A stretch of DNA of 64,000 nucleotides from Clostridiales bacterium PH28_bin88 (GTDB lineage Bacteria > Bacillota > PH28-bin88): contig LAKY01000001.1 in NCBI GenBank assembly GCA_000987045.1, positions 72,593 through 136,592 of the forward strand, in the 5' to 3' direction. The notes beneath the pieces are model-generated. The model ran no database searches. It was not told the origin of the DNA and worked only from the letters and a program-made list of their open reading frames with translations. Below are positions 1-7,610 of the stretch, piece after piece. The translations under genes and the position numbers were made by a program. The first letter of the stretch is position 1; every line of letters begins with the position of its first letter.

Positions 1-16
1 GGTGAAATGTAAGCGG

Positions 17-1669
17 CTAGGCACGACAACGCAGGCAACGGGGGTGTGGGGGTACTGCAAATGTCTCGACACGGGGTTGCCACCTCCCCTCTTCAACCCT
101 GTTTGTCCAGACCAAATAGTCCTGTCCTACCACATCTGGGCTCAGGATGGTTTCCGTTACCATACGCGCCACCAGGCCCCCTGCGACCCCTACGTCAGCA
201 GCCCCGCCGACAAATGTCGGTTGGTTACATCCAGGTGCAAACTGGCGACCATCATTCGGCGCCCCAGGAGGCGCGATATCACCATAAGTATAGTTCCAGC
301 ACATTCGGCATCCAGACTTCCCGGGACGGTATCGAAACACCTCTGCACTCCAAACGCCATTGGTCACTGATCCGATGACCAGGGGTTTCCGGTTTTTAGT
401 ACACAAGTCGTTTAGATAGTGGGCAACAGACTGGTTTCCGGTGGTATCCACGACCACATCTGCCTGTTGAAACTCATGGAAAAACTTGTCCCGATCAGTA
501 CTGTTCCAGTACCCCACTCGCATGAGAAGTGGGGATACTTGGCACTGTGGCATTAGTTCCCTAATCCGGTCAGCTAAGGCAAGTGCTTTAAGGCTACCAA
601 ACCTGTAAACTCCCACTTGGTGACGCACAGAGTTGCCAGGCTCATAGACATCTTCATCCACTAGGGCAAGATACTCTACGCCTTCCTGGGCAAGGGCAAC
701 CCCTGCTGCCGATCCCAGGGAGCCGCAACCCACCATGAGGATACGACACTTGGCAAGGTCATTCCCGTACGGTGTACGGACACGGCTATCGTCACGGCTA
801 ACTTGGTAACAACGTACCCATTCCGCCTTGTTAGGGGCGGTATGCACGGCGATCCAAGTCGCACGGAGTTGCTTTCGGCTACCCCACTCGTCCGGAAAGA
901 CCACTAGAGTCCATGCATCTTCCGAGCGGCGCAGCAACACTTTAATGGATTGCAGCCACCCAAGAATAGCAAAATAACCTGTTAAGTAGGGTGGCGGCTC
1001 GGACAGAACCCGTAAAACAACATTCCTAGCTTGTCCCTTATAAAAAATTGGTAGCCATGTAGCAGGGGATGGTTCCGCACGATCTTCCTTGGCACCTGTG
1101 GATAGGTGGCTTAAAATTCCACGAACCTGGTGGCTTTCCCTATTAACCCGGATCTGACCGCTTCGATAGTTGCGTAGTTCTTCCAGGGTCATGTCACCGA
1201 ACGGTGGAGGGATTAGAATGGATGATCCTGGTGCGTAGGCAAAGTGCACCACCCGGGGTTCGGGAACCAGATCATCATCAGGTATTTCTGCCCCTGGGGG
1301 ATAATCTCTGATGATCCGCTCCGCCGCAAGCACTATGTCCAATGCCTCCATACCAGCATTCCACTGGCTATCCCCAAATCCAAAGCAGCAAAGTACTCCG
1401 CTTTCGGGGTCATGATGCCTGGCGAGAGCGTCAGAGGGCGTGTTCACTGGTACTATAACTTTGGGCGCAATGGAAGGGTATCCATCCCGGTAGATTATGA
1501 TAATTCTACGCTGTGGGTTATAGCGGGATCTACCTTCAAAACGAACCACGCGCTCCGTTTCCAGAGCGCGTTCGTCCAGGATAAACCCGAGCTGTTCCAT
1601 TTCCCGCTTTTCCCGGTCTAACAGTTCCGGACACTCCTGGAACCAAAAGAGTGGCGTTTCATTATCCAT
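17..1669 (-). CDS. Cap2-like E2-E1 fusion, CBASS conjugation enzyme
   Basis: A 550-residue protein with an N-terminal ubiquitin E2-like domain (about 1-125) and a C-terminal E1/ThiF-type adenylation domain (about 300-550). The likely E2 cysteine is C94 or C95 in GVLCCFGF, after HHDPES. The E1 half has the nucleotide-binding VGCGSLGS (313-320), D338 and D340, N346 and R349, a likely catalytic cysteine C481 in PGCNQPTF, and two CxxC zinc pairs (454/457 and 545/548). In type II CBASS such a fusion ligates the C-terminus of the CD-NTase to a cellular target and so primes it; here that is inferred from domain order and neighbours. The ATG overlaps the end of the nucleotidyltransferase gene by 8 bases, implying translational coupling. 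The gene ends 16 bases from the window edge, so a Cap3 (JAB) isopeptidase could follow outside. Alternative: another bacterial Ub-like conjugation system. Confidence 0.82.
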   Translation of the reverse strand: MDNETPLFWFQECPELLDREKREMEQLGFILDERALETERVVRFEGRSRYNPQRRIIIIYRDGYPSIAPKVIVPVNTPSDALARHHDPESGVLCCFGFGDSQWNAGMEALDIVLAAERIIRDYPPGAEIPDDDLVPEPRVVHFAYAPGSSILIPPPFGDMTLEELRNYRSGQIRVNRESHQVRGILSHLSTGAKEDRAEPSPATWLPIFYKGQARNVVLRVLSEPPPYLTGYFAILGWLQSIKVLLRRSEDAWTLVVFPDEWGSRKQLRATWIAVHTAPNKAEWVRCYQVSRDDSRVRTPYGNDLAKCRILMVGCGSLGSAAGVALAQEGVEYLALVDEDVYEPGNSVRHQVGVYRFGSLKALALADRIRELMPQCQVSPLLMRVGYWNSTDRDKFFHEFQQADVVVDTTGNQSVAHYLNDLCTKNRKPLVIGSVTNGVWSAEVFRYRPGKSGCRMCWNYTYGDIAPPGAPNDGRQFAPGCNQPTFVGGAADVGVAGGLVARMVTETILSPDVVGQDYLVWTNRVEEGRWQPRVETFAVPPHPRCLRCRA

Positions 1670-2558
1670 GGGTACGATCCACGTGCACGCGCTTGTCCTG
1701 AGTCATAACGATGATACGTGATCCTGCGCTGCTGCCACTTTCGTTCACCGTCTGGTCTTTGAACACCTTTCGCCAGGCGTTTTCCATATCGGGATCCTCA
1801 TCCTGTTCTGCATCCTCAAGGAAGCCGAGGCACTTCGTGGCGGTTTTCTTGAAATACTCTTTGTCACCACTGTCAATGGTATCAGCCACATTGTTGCTCG
1901 GGTTACCCGGATCGCTCAGGATAACATTCTCCACATTTTCTTGGATGAAGGTGAGTACGGTTTTCATCTTGTTATCCAGTCCGCTGCCATCAAATCCATC
2001 TAGTGCCTTCATGACCAACAGTTCCAGGGCGAAGGATTTAAACGATAGCCCCCATACGTCCCGCCAAATTTTTGTTAGCTTAATCACGTCCCTCACGCTG
2101 CTGGCACTAACCGCGTCAATCTGCTTGACAATGTTGGTTTTGATCCTGCTATCCGTGTCTGTCCGGTACAGGTTAACATCGTTATCCTGGGGATCGTCAG
2201 CATTAATACGGCGACCGGGCACCACATCTACATGTAGGCTTTTAATTCCAACTGACACTCTCTGTTTTCGCACGGTATAGTGCTTCTTTAGGAAGTCGTA
2301 CACGGCATCGAACATTTCCTTCAGTTTATCAAAGGCGTCGTGCTTGAAGTGTACCGCGATGTCAACATCATAGCTATCCTTTACAGCAGTTGCCTTAGCA
2401 ATGGAACCAGAGTACTTGATGGTCTGAATTTTAGACCCGAACTCTTTGCGGAGCTTCTCTTCCACCTCCGCGCGCCGCTCCGCCACCGTTTGACCAGTGC
2501 TTTCATCATCAAACTTGTTTGCCTCTAAGACACTCTCAAGGTACTGGTGGGCCGTCAT
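1662..2558 (-). CDS. CD-NTase-type cyclic oligonucleotide synthase
   Basis: A 298-residue nucleotidyltransferase of the cGAS/DncV-like superfamily. The active-site signature is complete: GS at 51-52, the DVD pair at 64-66 and a third carboxylate at D111 (LHVDVVPG). An OAS-like helical C-terminal half includes KSFALELLVMKAL at about 174-186. CD-NTases make cyclic di- or trinucleotides after phage sensing, and these activate a linked effector; the product cannot be predicted here. The protein ends in a single glycine (RTHG), the residue type that Cap2 enzymes activate and ligate. The start has a GGGGGT Shine-Dalgarno site 8 bases upstream and lies inside the 3' end of the membrane-protein gene (23-base overlap). 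The stop lies inside the start of the E2-E1 gene. Order and overlaps make the three genes one translational unit. Confidence 0.85.
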   Translation of the reverse strand: MTAHQYLESVLEANKFDDESTGQTVAERRAEVEEKLRKEFGSKIQTIKYSGSIAKATAVKDSYDVDIAVHFKHDAFDKLKEMFDAVYDFLKKHYTVRKQRVSVGIKSLHVDVVPGRRINADDPQDNDVNLYRTDTDSRIKTNIVKQIDAVSASSVRDVIKLTKIWRDVWGLSFKSFALELLVMKALDGFDGSGLDNKMKTVLTFIQENVENVILSDPGNPSNNVADTIDSGDKEYFKKTATKCLGFLEDAEQDEDPDMENAWRKVFKDQTVNESGSSAGSRIIVMTQDKRVHVDRTHG

Positions 2559-3453
2559 TCTTCATTACCCCCTTTGAAAAGATATGTGTTAGAGTATATA
2601 AGTTACCTACCAACGTGGCCGCAGTGTTCGCAAAGTTATGTAACGGGTAGTCATTCAGGGCTAGTTTATCACCTCCAACTACATGTACAGATGGAGCGTA
2701 TACGAGAAGCGGTACCTGACGCATGGATTGGCAAAGCGTCTCCAGAATTTGGCGGAATGCTGGATCCTGATCGCTTTCCTGCGGGTGATATCGGTATAGG
2801 ACTATATCGACCTCACCTCGCTCTAACTGTCTCGCCAGATTACAAACCGGGTGCGGTTGCTTGGTTACGCAAATACCTTTCTCCTGCAAAAGCTGAATTT
2901 CCAGCCCCATGGATTCTAAATCCTGTTCTGTACCTATAGCAATAACGCGGGCGCTACGGTATTGTGTTTCCCGTTCGATAATTTGTCTGAGGGTGTCAAC
3001 CTTTGTCCTCACATACCCAACACTTTCCTGAACCAGTTCCTCAAGCTGCTGCTCCGTCCGCTTTTCAATATCCTCCATGCTTTTCTCGGCACGTTTTTTG
3101 ATCTCACCCTTTACATCGGCGAGCGTTTTGAATCCCATAAAGCCAATAACACTCGCTAAAATACCTAAGATAGTAATAAATTTTGTCCAAAGACTTTCCT
3201 GAAACAGCATAAGTTCATTACGTTCTTGCTCGATAAACTCACGGTACTTACCAATCTCCTCCTTAAGGAACTGATAATGCTCCTCCTGAGCACGCAATCG
3301 GGTTAACTCCGCTTCCAAGTCCTCAACCTTCTGTTGTAGCGTTTCGACAGTTTCCTGCGCTACCTGCGCTACCGGCTGCGGCTCAGCGTATACCGGATGC
3401 GTAAAAGCCACTACCAAGAAGCAAAGAAGGGGGAATAACATTCGTTTATGCAT
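2536..3453 (-). CDS. Candidate CBASS effector: signal/TM, coiled coils, Rossmann-like domain
   Basis: A 305-residue protein that I do not recognise as a named family. Visible parts: a Sec-type signal or first membrane segment (1-23, ending VYA before EPQ), a coiled coil (about 32-85), a transmembrane segment (about 89-112, ITILGILASVIGFMGF), a second basic coiled coil (113-165), and an alternating strand/helix domain (167-293) with strands SARVIAIGT, ICVTKQ, VDIVLY and VPLLVYAP. That domain resembles a Rossmann or receiver fold. The topology puts the first coiled coil outside the membrane and the Rossmann-like domain in the cytosol, where it could bind a cyclic nucleotide. As first gene of a CD-NTase/E2-E1 operon it sits where CBASS effectors usually sit. 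The ATG at 3453 is chosen because GGAGG lies 9 bases upstream; an in-frame TTG at 3459 is too close. Effector function is inferred. Confidence 0.6.
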   Translation of the reverse strand: MHKRMLFPLLCFLVVAFTHPVYAEPQPVAQVAQETVETLQQKVEDLEAELTRLRAQEEHYQFLKEEIGKYREFIEQERNELMLFQESLWTKFITILGILASVIGFMGFKTLADVKGEIKKRAEKSMEDIEKRTEQQLEELVQESVGYVRTKVDTLRQIIERETQYRSARVIAIGTEQDLESMGLEIQLLQEKGICVTKQPHPVCNLARQLERGEVDIVLYRYHPQESDQDPAFRQILETLCQSMRQVPLLVYAPSVHVVGGDKLALNDYPLHNFANTAATLVGNLYTLTHIFSKGVMKNDGPPVP

Positions 3454-3673
3454 CTCCAAGAGCCTCCGTTATTTACCAATGGGCTAGTTCCCTTAGAAAC
3501 TGCAATGACTAACAACCATCACCAGGGGGAATTAAGGAGAATTAGCTTGTACTGGATATTTTCGCCAAATTACTCCTAATATCCTTCTCAATCGGAGTCT
3601 GTTAACAACAAATAAAAAACTTACAACTAGCGCCGCCACCAATGAGACGGTTAGAAGGAGATATCGGTCACAC
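3454..3673. other. Intergenic region upstream of the CBASS-like operon
   Basis: A 220-base AT-rich stretch between the effector gene and the left direct repeat of the insertion sequence. It must carry the promoter of the three-gene module, but I see no convincing -35/-10 pair. No open frame longer than a few dozen codons and no clear hairpin is present. Confidence 0.5.
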
Positions 3674-3716
3674 AATTTTTCAGCACCTTAGATAAATTTT
3701 TCGGTTCTGGGCCAAT

Positions 3717-3792
3717 AAAAAGCCCTACACCTAAACATTGGTGAAGGGTAATAGGGCCAAACAAAAAAGGCTACACCTTTTTCGTAGGCCTT
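3717..3792 (-). terminator. Two tandem terminator-like hairpins (duplicated copy)
   Basis: On the minus strand, a hairpin with GCCCTA/TAGGGC and CACC/GGTG stems is followed by TTTTT. Just before it lies another with GGCCTAC/GTAGCC stems and TTTTTT. They are the terminators of the DUF5615 gene, copied here with the 347-bp direct repeat. Confidence 0.55.
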
Positions 3793-3831
3793 GTTAGCTA
3801 CTTCATAGCGAGAGCCTAATGCGTAGCACCG

Positions 3832-4020
3832 CTACAATGCATCCCTAAAAGTTCGAGTCCACCTCTCACTTATAATGCTTAATGCTCCACGAACCTCCTC
3901 CGGTTTTAAGTGTTCAAGGAATTGAGCAACTATTGCGTCTACCTTTGCTGGAACTGCAGGCTTCACTCGAACAACAACAATTCCCGGGGTTTGAGAAGGG
4001 GGGAAGAGGAATATGTTGGT
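3832..4020 (-). pseudogene. 3' fragment of DUF5615 toxin gene
   Basis: Encodes the last 62 residues of the intact toxin at 6074-6439 (from NIFLFPPSQTP to TFRDAL), with the same DNA sequence. The upstream part is missing because the IS ends at 4021. The inverted repeat of the IS happens to supply an in-frame ATG at 4041 that adds MSTDKLRT, making a 69-codon chimeric frame. Lacking the N-terminal LADENI motif, it should be inactive. Confidence 0.85.
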
Positions 4021-4037
4021 CCTGAGTTTATCAGTTG
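4021..4037. repeat. IS left terminal inverted repeat
   Basis: CCTGAGTTTATCAGTTG, the perfect inverse complement of 5899-5915. It marks the exact left end of the IS, since the 347-bp direct repeat stops at 4020. Confidence 0.9.
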
Positions 4038-4096
4038 ACATGGTTCAAACCCGCATGAAACCTAGATTCCTTTTTTCAAAAACGTGCATTTTGCCA

Positions 4097-5740
4097 CTAC
4101 ACCCCCTTGGCGAACTCGTCGGATGACATGACGTTCGGCAGTGGTTTGATGTGCAGCAATCGCAGAATCTTTTTACTGAGTTCGGTCCCTCTAGTCTTGA
4201 TGAGGTAAGTCTTATCGTCGATGTCGACCTTTGAAAAGTTCATACTGTTTAAGGCTTCCCGGATCTGCTCACACGAGGAATGTTCTCCGGCCCTCTTCAG
4301 CTTGAGTTCCAGGGTGCGCTCAAGCAGGAAAGCCAGGAAACAGGCCACAAAATGGCCCTTGATCCTTTTTTCTGTCCAGTGAAAGATCGGCTGCACCTCC
4401 AGGGTCGACTTCATGATCCGGAACGATTCTTCGATCTTCCAGAGGGTATGGTAGGCGGAGACCACCTCCAGAGGCCTCAGATCTTTCTCGTTGGTCTGGA
4501 TGCCGTAATAGCCGTCGAACTTCTCGTCACGCAGGATCGCTTCTTCATCCAAGGCCCAGTCAACCTCACCGGACGTGATTTCCTTGAGGTACTTTTTGCC
4601 ACCCCGCTTGTTGCCGGCCCTGATCTTGGACTTGTCTTCAAGCAGGGACCTTGCTTTTTCAAGCAGGCGGTTGCGATCTTCTCTGTCTTTCTTCGCTCTT
4701 TTATCCGAATAGGTGATGACCAGGCGCTCGGGGAGCTTGTAGATCTTCCCGTTCTCGTCCTTGACCCTGTTTACGTAATCGATAACCTTGTAGCGGATCT
4801 TTTCTCCGGACCCTTCCGGGAACTCTATCTCCTCGTAGCCGCCGGTGAAGATCTCTTTTTGCACGCCCTCGCTCATCTTCTTCAGGCGGGAGGCAAAGAT
4901 GTAGCTATAGCCCTGGTCGACGATCTTCTTCAGATTTACCTTGCTGTTGATGCCGCGGTCGGCGACGATGATCACCCGGCGGATGTCGAAGCGTTCCTTG
5001 AGCGCTGCCAGGGCCTTATCCAGGGTTTTACCGTCAAAGGTGTTGCCCGGAAACAGCTCATAGCCGATCGGCCTGCCCTCGCAGTCGACCATCAGACCCA
5101 TGACCACCTGGACCTCTTTGAACTTGCCGTTCTTGCTGAAGCCGAAATCCCTCAGAGAATCGGCGCGCACGCTCTCGAAGGAGAAGGTGGTGACGTCGTA
5201 AAAGACCATGTCGATCTGCATGTTGAACAGGTTGCGGTTGGCCTGAAACAGCGCCTCCTCCAGTTGTTCCTTGTATTCACAGAGCAGATCCAGCGACCGG
5301 TACAACTGGTTCAAGGTGACCTTGGGCAAGTTCACGAAATGACCCTGATGGGTGTACGTGGCCAGCTTGCTTCTCGGCTGCAACAGGTGCTGCACTACCA
5401 TCAGAAAGGAGGCGTCGTTTAGACTGAACTGCACCTTTCTATTTCTGGTGAGGTGCGATAGTAATTTGTCCAGGTTGTACTCCTTCCATATTCTCTGGTA
5501 GATAAGGTAGCCCCAGTTGACGATGTCGGCCTCGGAGCAGTCCTTGATATCCGCCGACTGCTGAACTTTGGAGATCTCCGCCAAGCGCTTGGCCAGCCGC
5601 TGAAAGCTGGGGTTGTTCTCGATCTGCTCCAGCTTGCCCAGATTTAAGATCACCTCGTGCTTGACGCGGCCGTCTTCCCGGTAGGACCTGACAAGCTGAA
5701 CATATTGACTTGTTTTGGCTTTGGTAATCTTGATGAACAT
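4097..5740 (-). CDS. IS1634-family DDE transposase
   Basis: A 547-residue transposase that catalyses cut-and-paste or replicative movement of the surrounding element. The N-terminus (MFIKITKAKTSQYVQLVRSY) is typical of the IS1634/IS1549 group of IS4-like elements. The acidic triad is visible: D in FYDVTTFSFE (about 182), D in IIVADRGINSK (about 264) and E in WKIEESFRIMKS (about 447), the last in a YREK-like region. Length matches the family and there is no frameshift or internal stop, so it is probably active. Codon use is richer in GC than the AT-rich toxin DNA on either side, consistent with an incoming element. Confidence 0.93.
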   Translation of the reverse strand: MFIKITKAKTSQYVQLVRSYREDGRVKHEVILNLGKLEQIENNPSFQRLAKRLAEISKVQQSADIKDCSEADIVNWGYLIYQRIWKEYNLDKLLSHLTRNRKVQFSLNDASFLMVVQHLLQPRSKLATYTHQGHFVNLPKVTLNQLYRSLDLLCEYKEQLEEALFQANRNLFNMQIDMVFYDVTTFSFESVRADSLRDFGFSKNGKFKEVQVVMGLMVDCEGRPIGYELFPGNTFDGKTLDKALAALKERFDIRRVIIVADRGINSKVNLKKIVDQGYSYIFASRLKKMSEGVQKEIFTGGYEEIEFPEGSGEKIRYKVIDYVNRVKDENGKIYKLPERLVITYSDKRAKKDREDRNRLLEKARSLLEDKSKIRAGNKRGGKKYLKEITSGEVDWALDEEAILRDEKFDGYYGIQTNEKDLRPLEVVSAYHTLWKIEESFRIMKSTLEVQPIFHWTEKRIKGHFVACFLAFLLERTLELKLKRAGEHSSCEQIREALNSMNFSKVDIDDKTYLIKTRGTELSKKILRLLHIKPLPNVMSSDEFAKGV

Positions 5741-5898
5741 AGGTAGAGTATACCATATTATTTCTCGTATGTCCAGTGTTATCAGCCTTTAATAGTATTT
5801 CGGTTGCCACTACAGATTTCGAGATTTTTGATCGTCCATAGCCTGAAAGTGCTGGTATTACAGGATTCTTGTCAGAGGTTTAGGGCGAAAATCGGGAG

Positions 5899-5915
5899 CA
5901 ACTGATAAACTCAGG
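5899..5915. repeat. IS right terminal inverted repeat
   Basis: CAACTGATAAACTCAGG, the perfect inverse complement of 4021-4037. The right 347-bp direct repeat begins at the next base. Confidence 0.9.
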
Positions 5916-6262
5916 AATTTTTCAGCACCTTAGATAAATTTTTCGGTTCTGGGCCAATAAAAAGCCCTACACCTAAACATTGGTGAAGGGTAATAGGGCC
6001 AAACAAAAAAGGCTACACCTTTTTCGTAGGCCTTGTTAGCTACTTCATAGCGAGAGCCTAATGCGTAGCACCGCTACAATGCATCCCTAAAAGTTCGAGT
6101 CCACCTCTCACTTATAATGCTTAATGCTCCACGAACCTCCTCCGGTTTTAAGTGTTCAAGGAATTGAGCAACTATTGCGTCTACCTTTGCTGGAACTGCA
6201 GGCTTCACTCGAACAACAACAATTCCCGGGGTTTGAGAAGGGGGGAAGAGGAATATGTTGGT
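5916..6262. repeat. Right 347-bp direct repeat flanking the IS
   Basis: The second copy of the target duplication, apparently identical to 3674-4020. Here it continues without break into the 5' part of the DUF5615 gene, so this is the original genomic context and the left copy is the duplicate. Confidence 0.9.
5959..6034 (-). terminator. Tandem terminators of the DUF433/DUF5615 operon
   Basis: Two hairpins, each followed by a run of T on the minus strand, about 40 bases beyond the DUF5615 stop codon. Same sequences as 3717-3792. Confidence 0.55.
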
Positions 6263-6439
6263 AAAGTGCCTATCTAGGGTCAGCAATACTCTATCTTCTT
6301 TTTGGGCCAGTTGTATAACTTCCGCGTCAGTTATCCCGCTAAAGTTGGTTTCTTTGATGTCCAAAACATCATATCCCTTTGAACGGATGATCTGTAAAGT
6401 GGAAGGAAAGATGTTCTCATCCGCTAAGAACCTAAGCAT
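6074..6439 (-). CDS. DUF5615 PIN-like toxin
   Basis: A 121-residue protein opening with MLRFLADENIFPSTLQIIR, the hallmark of DUF5615, a PIN-like (Mut7-C-like) predicted RNase. Acidic residues sit at the expected places: D in LADEN, D in GITDAEV and LTLDRHF. Proteins of this family are paired with a DUF433 protein as putative toxin and antitoxin. The ATG at 6439 is chosen because the family begins at MLRF; upstream sequence in the same frame belongs to the preceding gene, which it overlaps by 8 bases. Its last 63 codons lie in the right direct repeat, so IS insertion left this gene intact. Confidence 0.85.
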   Translation of the reverse strand: MLRFLADENIFPSTLQIIRSKGYDVLDIKETNFSGITDAEVIQLAQKEDRVLLTLDRHFTNIFLFPPSQTPGIVVVRVKPAVPAKVDAIVAQFLEHLKPEEVRGALSIISERWTRTFRDAL

Positions 6440-6683
6440 CAGCCGCCACTCCAAAGGATTCCACGATTTCAGTAGTCTGACATACTCTGGCCGCGTACTG
6501 GATACAGGCCTTGATGTCTTCAAGAGTAAGATGCGGATACAGGGCAAGGATGTCATCGAACGAATGACCTTCTGAAAGTAGGTCTAAAATGAGGTAAACC
6601 GCTATTCTTGTACCTTTGATCACCGGTTTCCCCCCCAAGATAGCGGGGTCAGAAACGATACGTTTAGCATCATTACCTCCCAT
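6432..6683 (-). CDS. DUF433 antitoxin
   Basis: An 83-residue DUF433 protein with the characteristic KRIVSDPAILGGKPVIKGTR, then a helix-turn-helix region (LLSEGHSFDDILALYPHLTLEDIKACIQYAA). DUF433 proteins are proposed DNA-binding antitoxins encoded just upstream of DUF5615 toxins, as here. The start at 6683 is preceded by AAGGAGGT at 7 bases, a near-perfect Shine-Dalgarno site, and is preferred over in-frame ATGs further upstream. Confidence 0.85.
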   Translation of the reverse strand: MGGNDAKRIVSDPAILGGKPVIKGTRIAVYLILDLLSEGHSFDDILALYPHLTLEDIKACIQYAARVCQTTEIVESFGVAADA

Positions 6684-7051
6684 TATCAACACCTCCTTAA
6701 AGCTCATTCTGCACGCTGGCTTGGTTCTTATTATCTTCGAGACGACGCGGGAACCCTTTGTAAGATTATACCATAAGAAGCCCTCGACCTCAACCGTTAC
6801 CCTTTTAATTACTTGGGCAATGCCGCCTTTAGTTGGGATCGCCATTCGCTGGTCTTCAGAGGATTAATTTCGTTACCTGATGGAATGTCCATGGACTGGG
6901 AGCGTTTGAAAACACTAGGTTTTATGGACTGGGATAATCTACCTGGACTACTGCTAGGGCTGCCACTAACGAGATAACCAGACGGACATTACGGTTGTTG
7001 AGTACTTTTAACACTTTTTTGCACCTCCAAAGTTATTATTAAATGGGCAAT
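6684..7051. other. Gene-poor spacer
   Basis: About 370 bases between the DUF433 start and the terminator at 7052. It holds the promoter region of the toxin-antitoxin pair. A plus-strand frame of 28 codons beginning at 6893 (MDWERLKTLGF) has no convincing ribosome site. I see no RNA gene or repeat. Confidence 0.5.
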
Positions 7052-7089
7052 AAAAAAGCCCCTCACTGTTTACAGTCAGTGAAGGGCTT
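7052..7089 (-). terminator. Intrinsic terminator
   Basis: On the minus strand, AAGCCCTTCACTG pairs with CAGTGAGGGGCTT across a short loop, followed by TTTTTTA. It ends the MNT/HepT gene cluster. Confidence 0.75.
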
Positions 7090-7113
7090 CCCAGCACGTA
7101 TAATCTTAGACTG

Positions 7114-7245
7114 CTATTGGCTATGCGTATCAATTTCCTCACGTCTTGCTTTTTCTCCATCCTTGTTGGTGAGGGATAACGCCCACCGGTAAACTTCTTG
7201 GGCCAGATAGACTGGCTCTTTGGAACCACAGGCGCCATAATTCAT
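7114..7245 (-). CDS. Small hypothetical protein, coupled to MNT gene
   Basis: A 43-codon frame (MNYGACGSKEPVYLAQEVYR at the start, ending EEIDTHSQ). Its ATG overlaps the restored MNT stop codon as ATGA, a classic coupling arrangement, and a terminator follows within 25 bases. I do not recognise it. It could be a remnant of a partner protein. Confidence 0.35.
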   Translation of the reverse strand: MNYGACGSKEPVYLAQEVYRWALSLTNKDGEKARREEIDTHSQ

Positions 7246-7585
7246 CGCTCATAAACCACCCGCCCTTTTGCGGCCTCAGCATACACGAACCCTCGGGCCG
7301 GTACCTTTCTATTTTTTCCGGGGTTTCTACAAGTATGTCCACAGCAGCAGGAACATCGACCAGGATTCTATAGATCTGATGGGCCAAAGCGCGGTGATTA
7401 TTTACTCCTCGCTTTAGCACCAAGAGATCATAATCACTATACGGTCCTTCCTGCCCCCTGCTTCTGGACCCAAAAAGGATAATTTTATCGGGATTTACAG
7501 TCTTCACTATCCTATCGACTACAGTGTTAAGCACTTCTTCCACCAGGGATTCCCCCTTTGCCGAGGTCGCAAGGAGTCCCGGCAT
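7242..7585 (-). pseudogene. MNT-type nucleotidyltransferase, frameshifted
   Basis: The N-terminal 100 residues are a minimal nucleotidyltransferase with GSRSRG (about 42-47), SDYDLLV and VDILVETPE, the residues used by MntA-type enzymes to attach nucleotides to a HEPN partner. After EKIERY the frame is broken. One frame continues into unrelated sequence, while the frame carrying the family-typical tail ARGFVYAEAAKGRVVYER and a TGA stop at 7242 is shifted by one base. A one-base loss near 7298 explains both. Either the gene is inactive or the base is an assembly error. It follows the HepT gene by 25 bases. Confidence 0.65.
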
Positions 7586-7610
7586 AGCGTCGTGGTCGTC
7601 CTATTGAACC

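Larger units (their letters stand above)
3674..4020. repeat. Left 347-bp direct repeat flanking the IS
   Basis: Appears identical, base for base, to 5916-6262 at a constant offset of 2242. The flanking bases differ at both ends (C versus G on the left; CCTGAG of the IS versus AAAGTG on the right). It abuts the IS terminus directly. Its content is the last about 63 codons of a DUF5615 toxin gene plus two terminator hairpins. I interpret it as the target-site duplication made by an IS1634-type insertion. Confidence 0.9.
4021..5915 (-). mobile_element. IS1634-family insertion sequence, 1895 bp
   Basis: Bounded by perfect 17-bp terminal inverted repeats, CCTGAGTTTATCAGTTG at the left end and its exact complement at the right. 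It contains a single transposase gene filling most of the element. Immediately outside both ends are identical 347-bp direct repeats. IS1634 of Mycoplasma mycoides and IS1549 of Mycobacterium smegmatis are known for long, variable-length target duplications, so ends, transposase type and duplication agree. The intact frame, perfect ends and undiverged duplication suggest a recent insertion. Confidence 0.9.

Noticed and set aside
4280..5422. 380-codon plus-strand open frame
   Set aside because: It is the antisense shadow of the transposase gene, low in complexity and without a ribosome site or family motif.
7008..7238. 76-codon frame beginning MAPVVPKSQ
   Set aside because: It overlaps the better-coupled 43-codon frame and the terminator, and has no family features.
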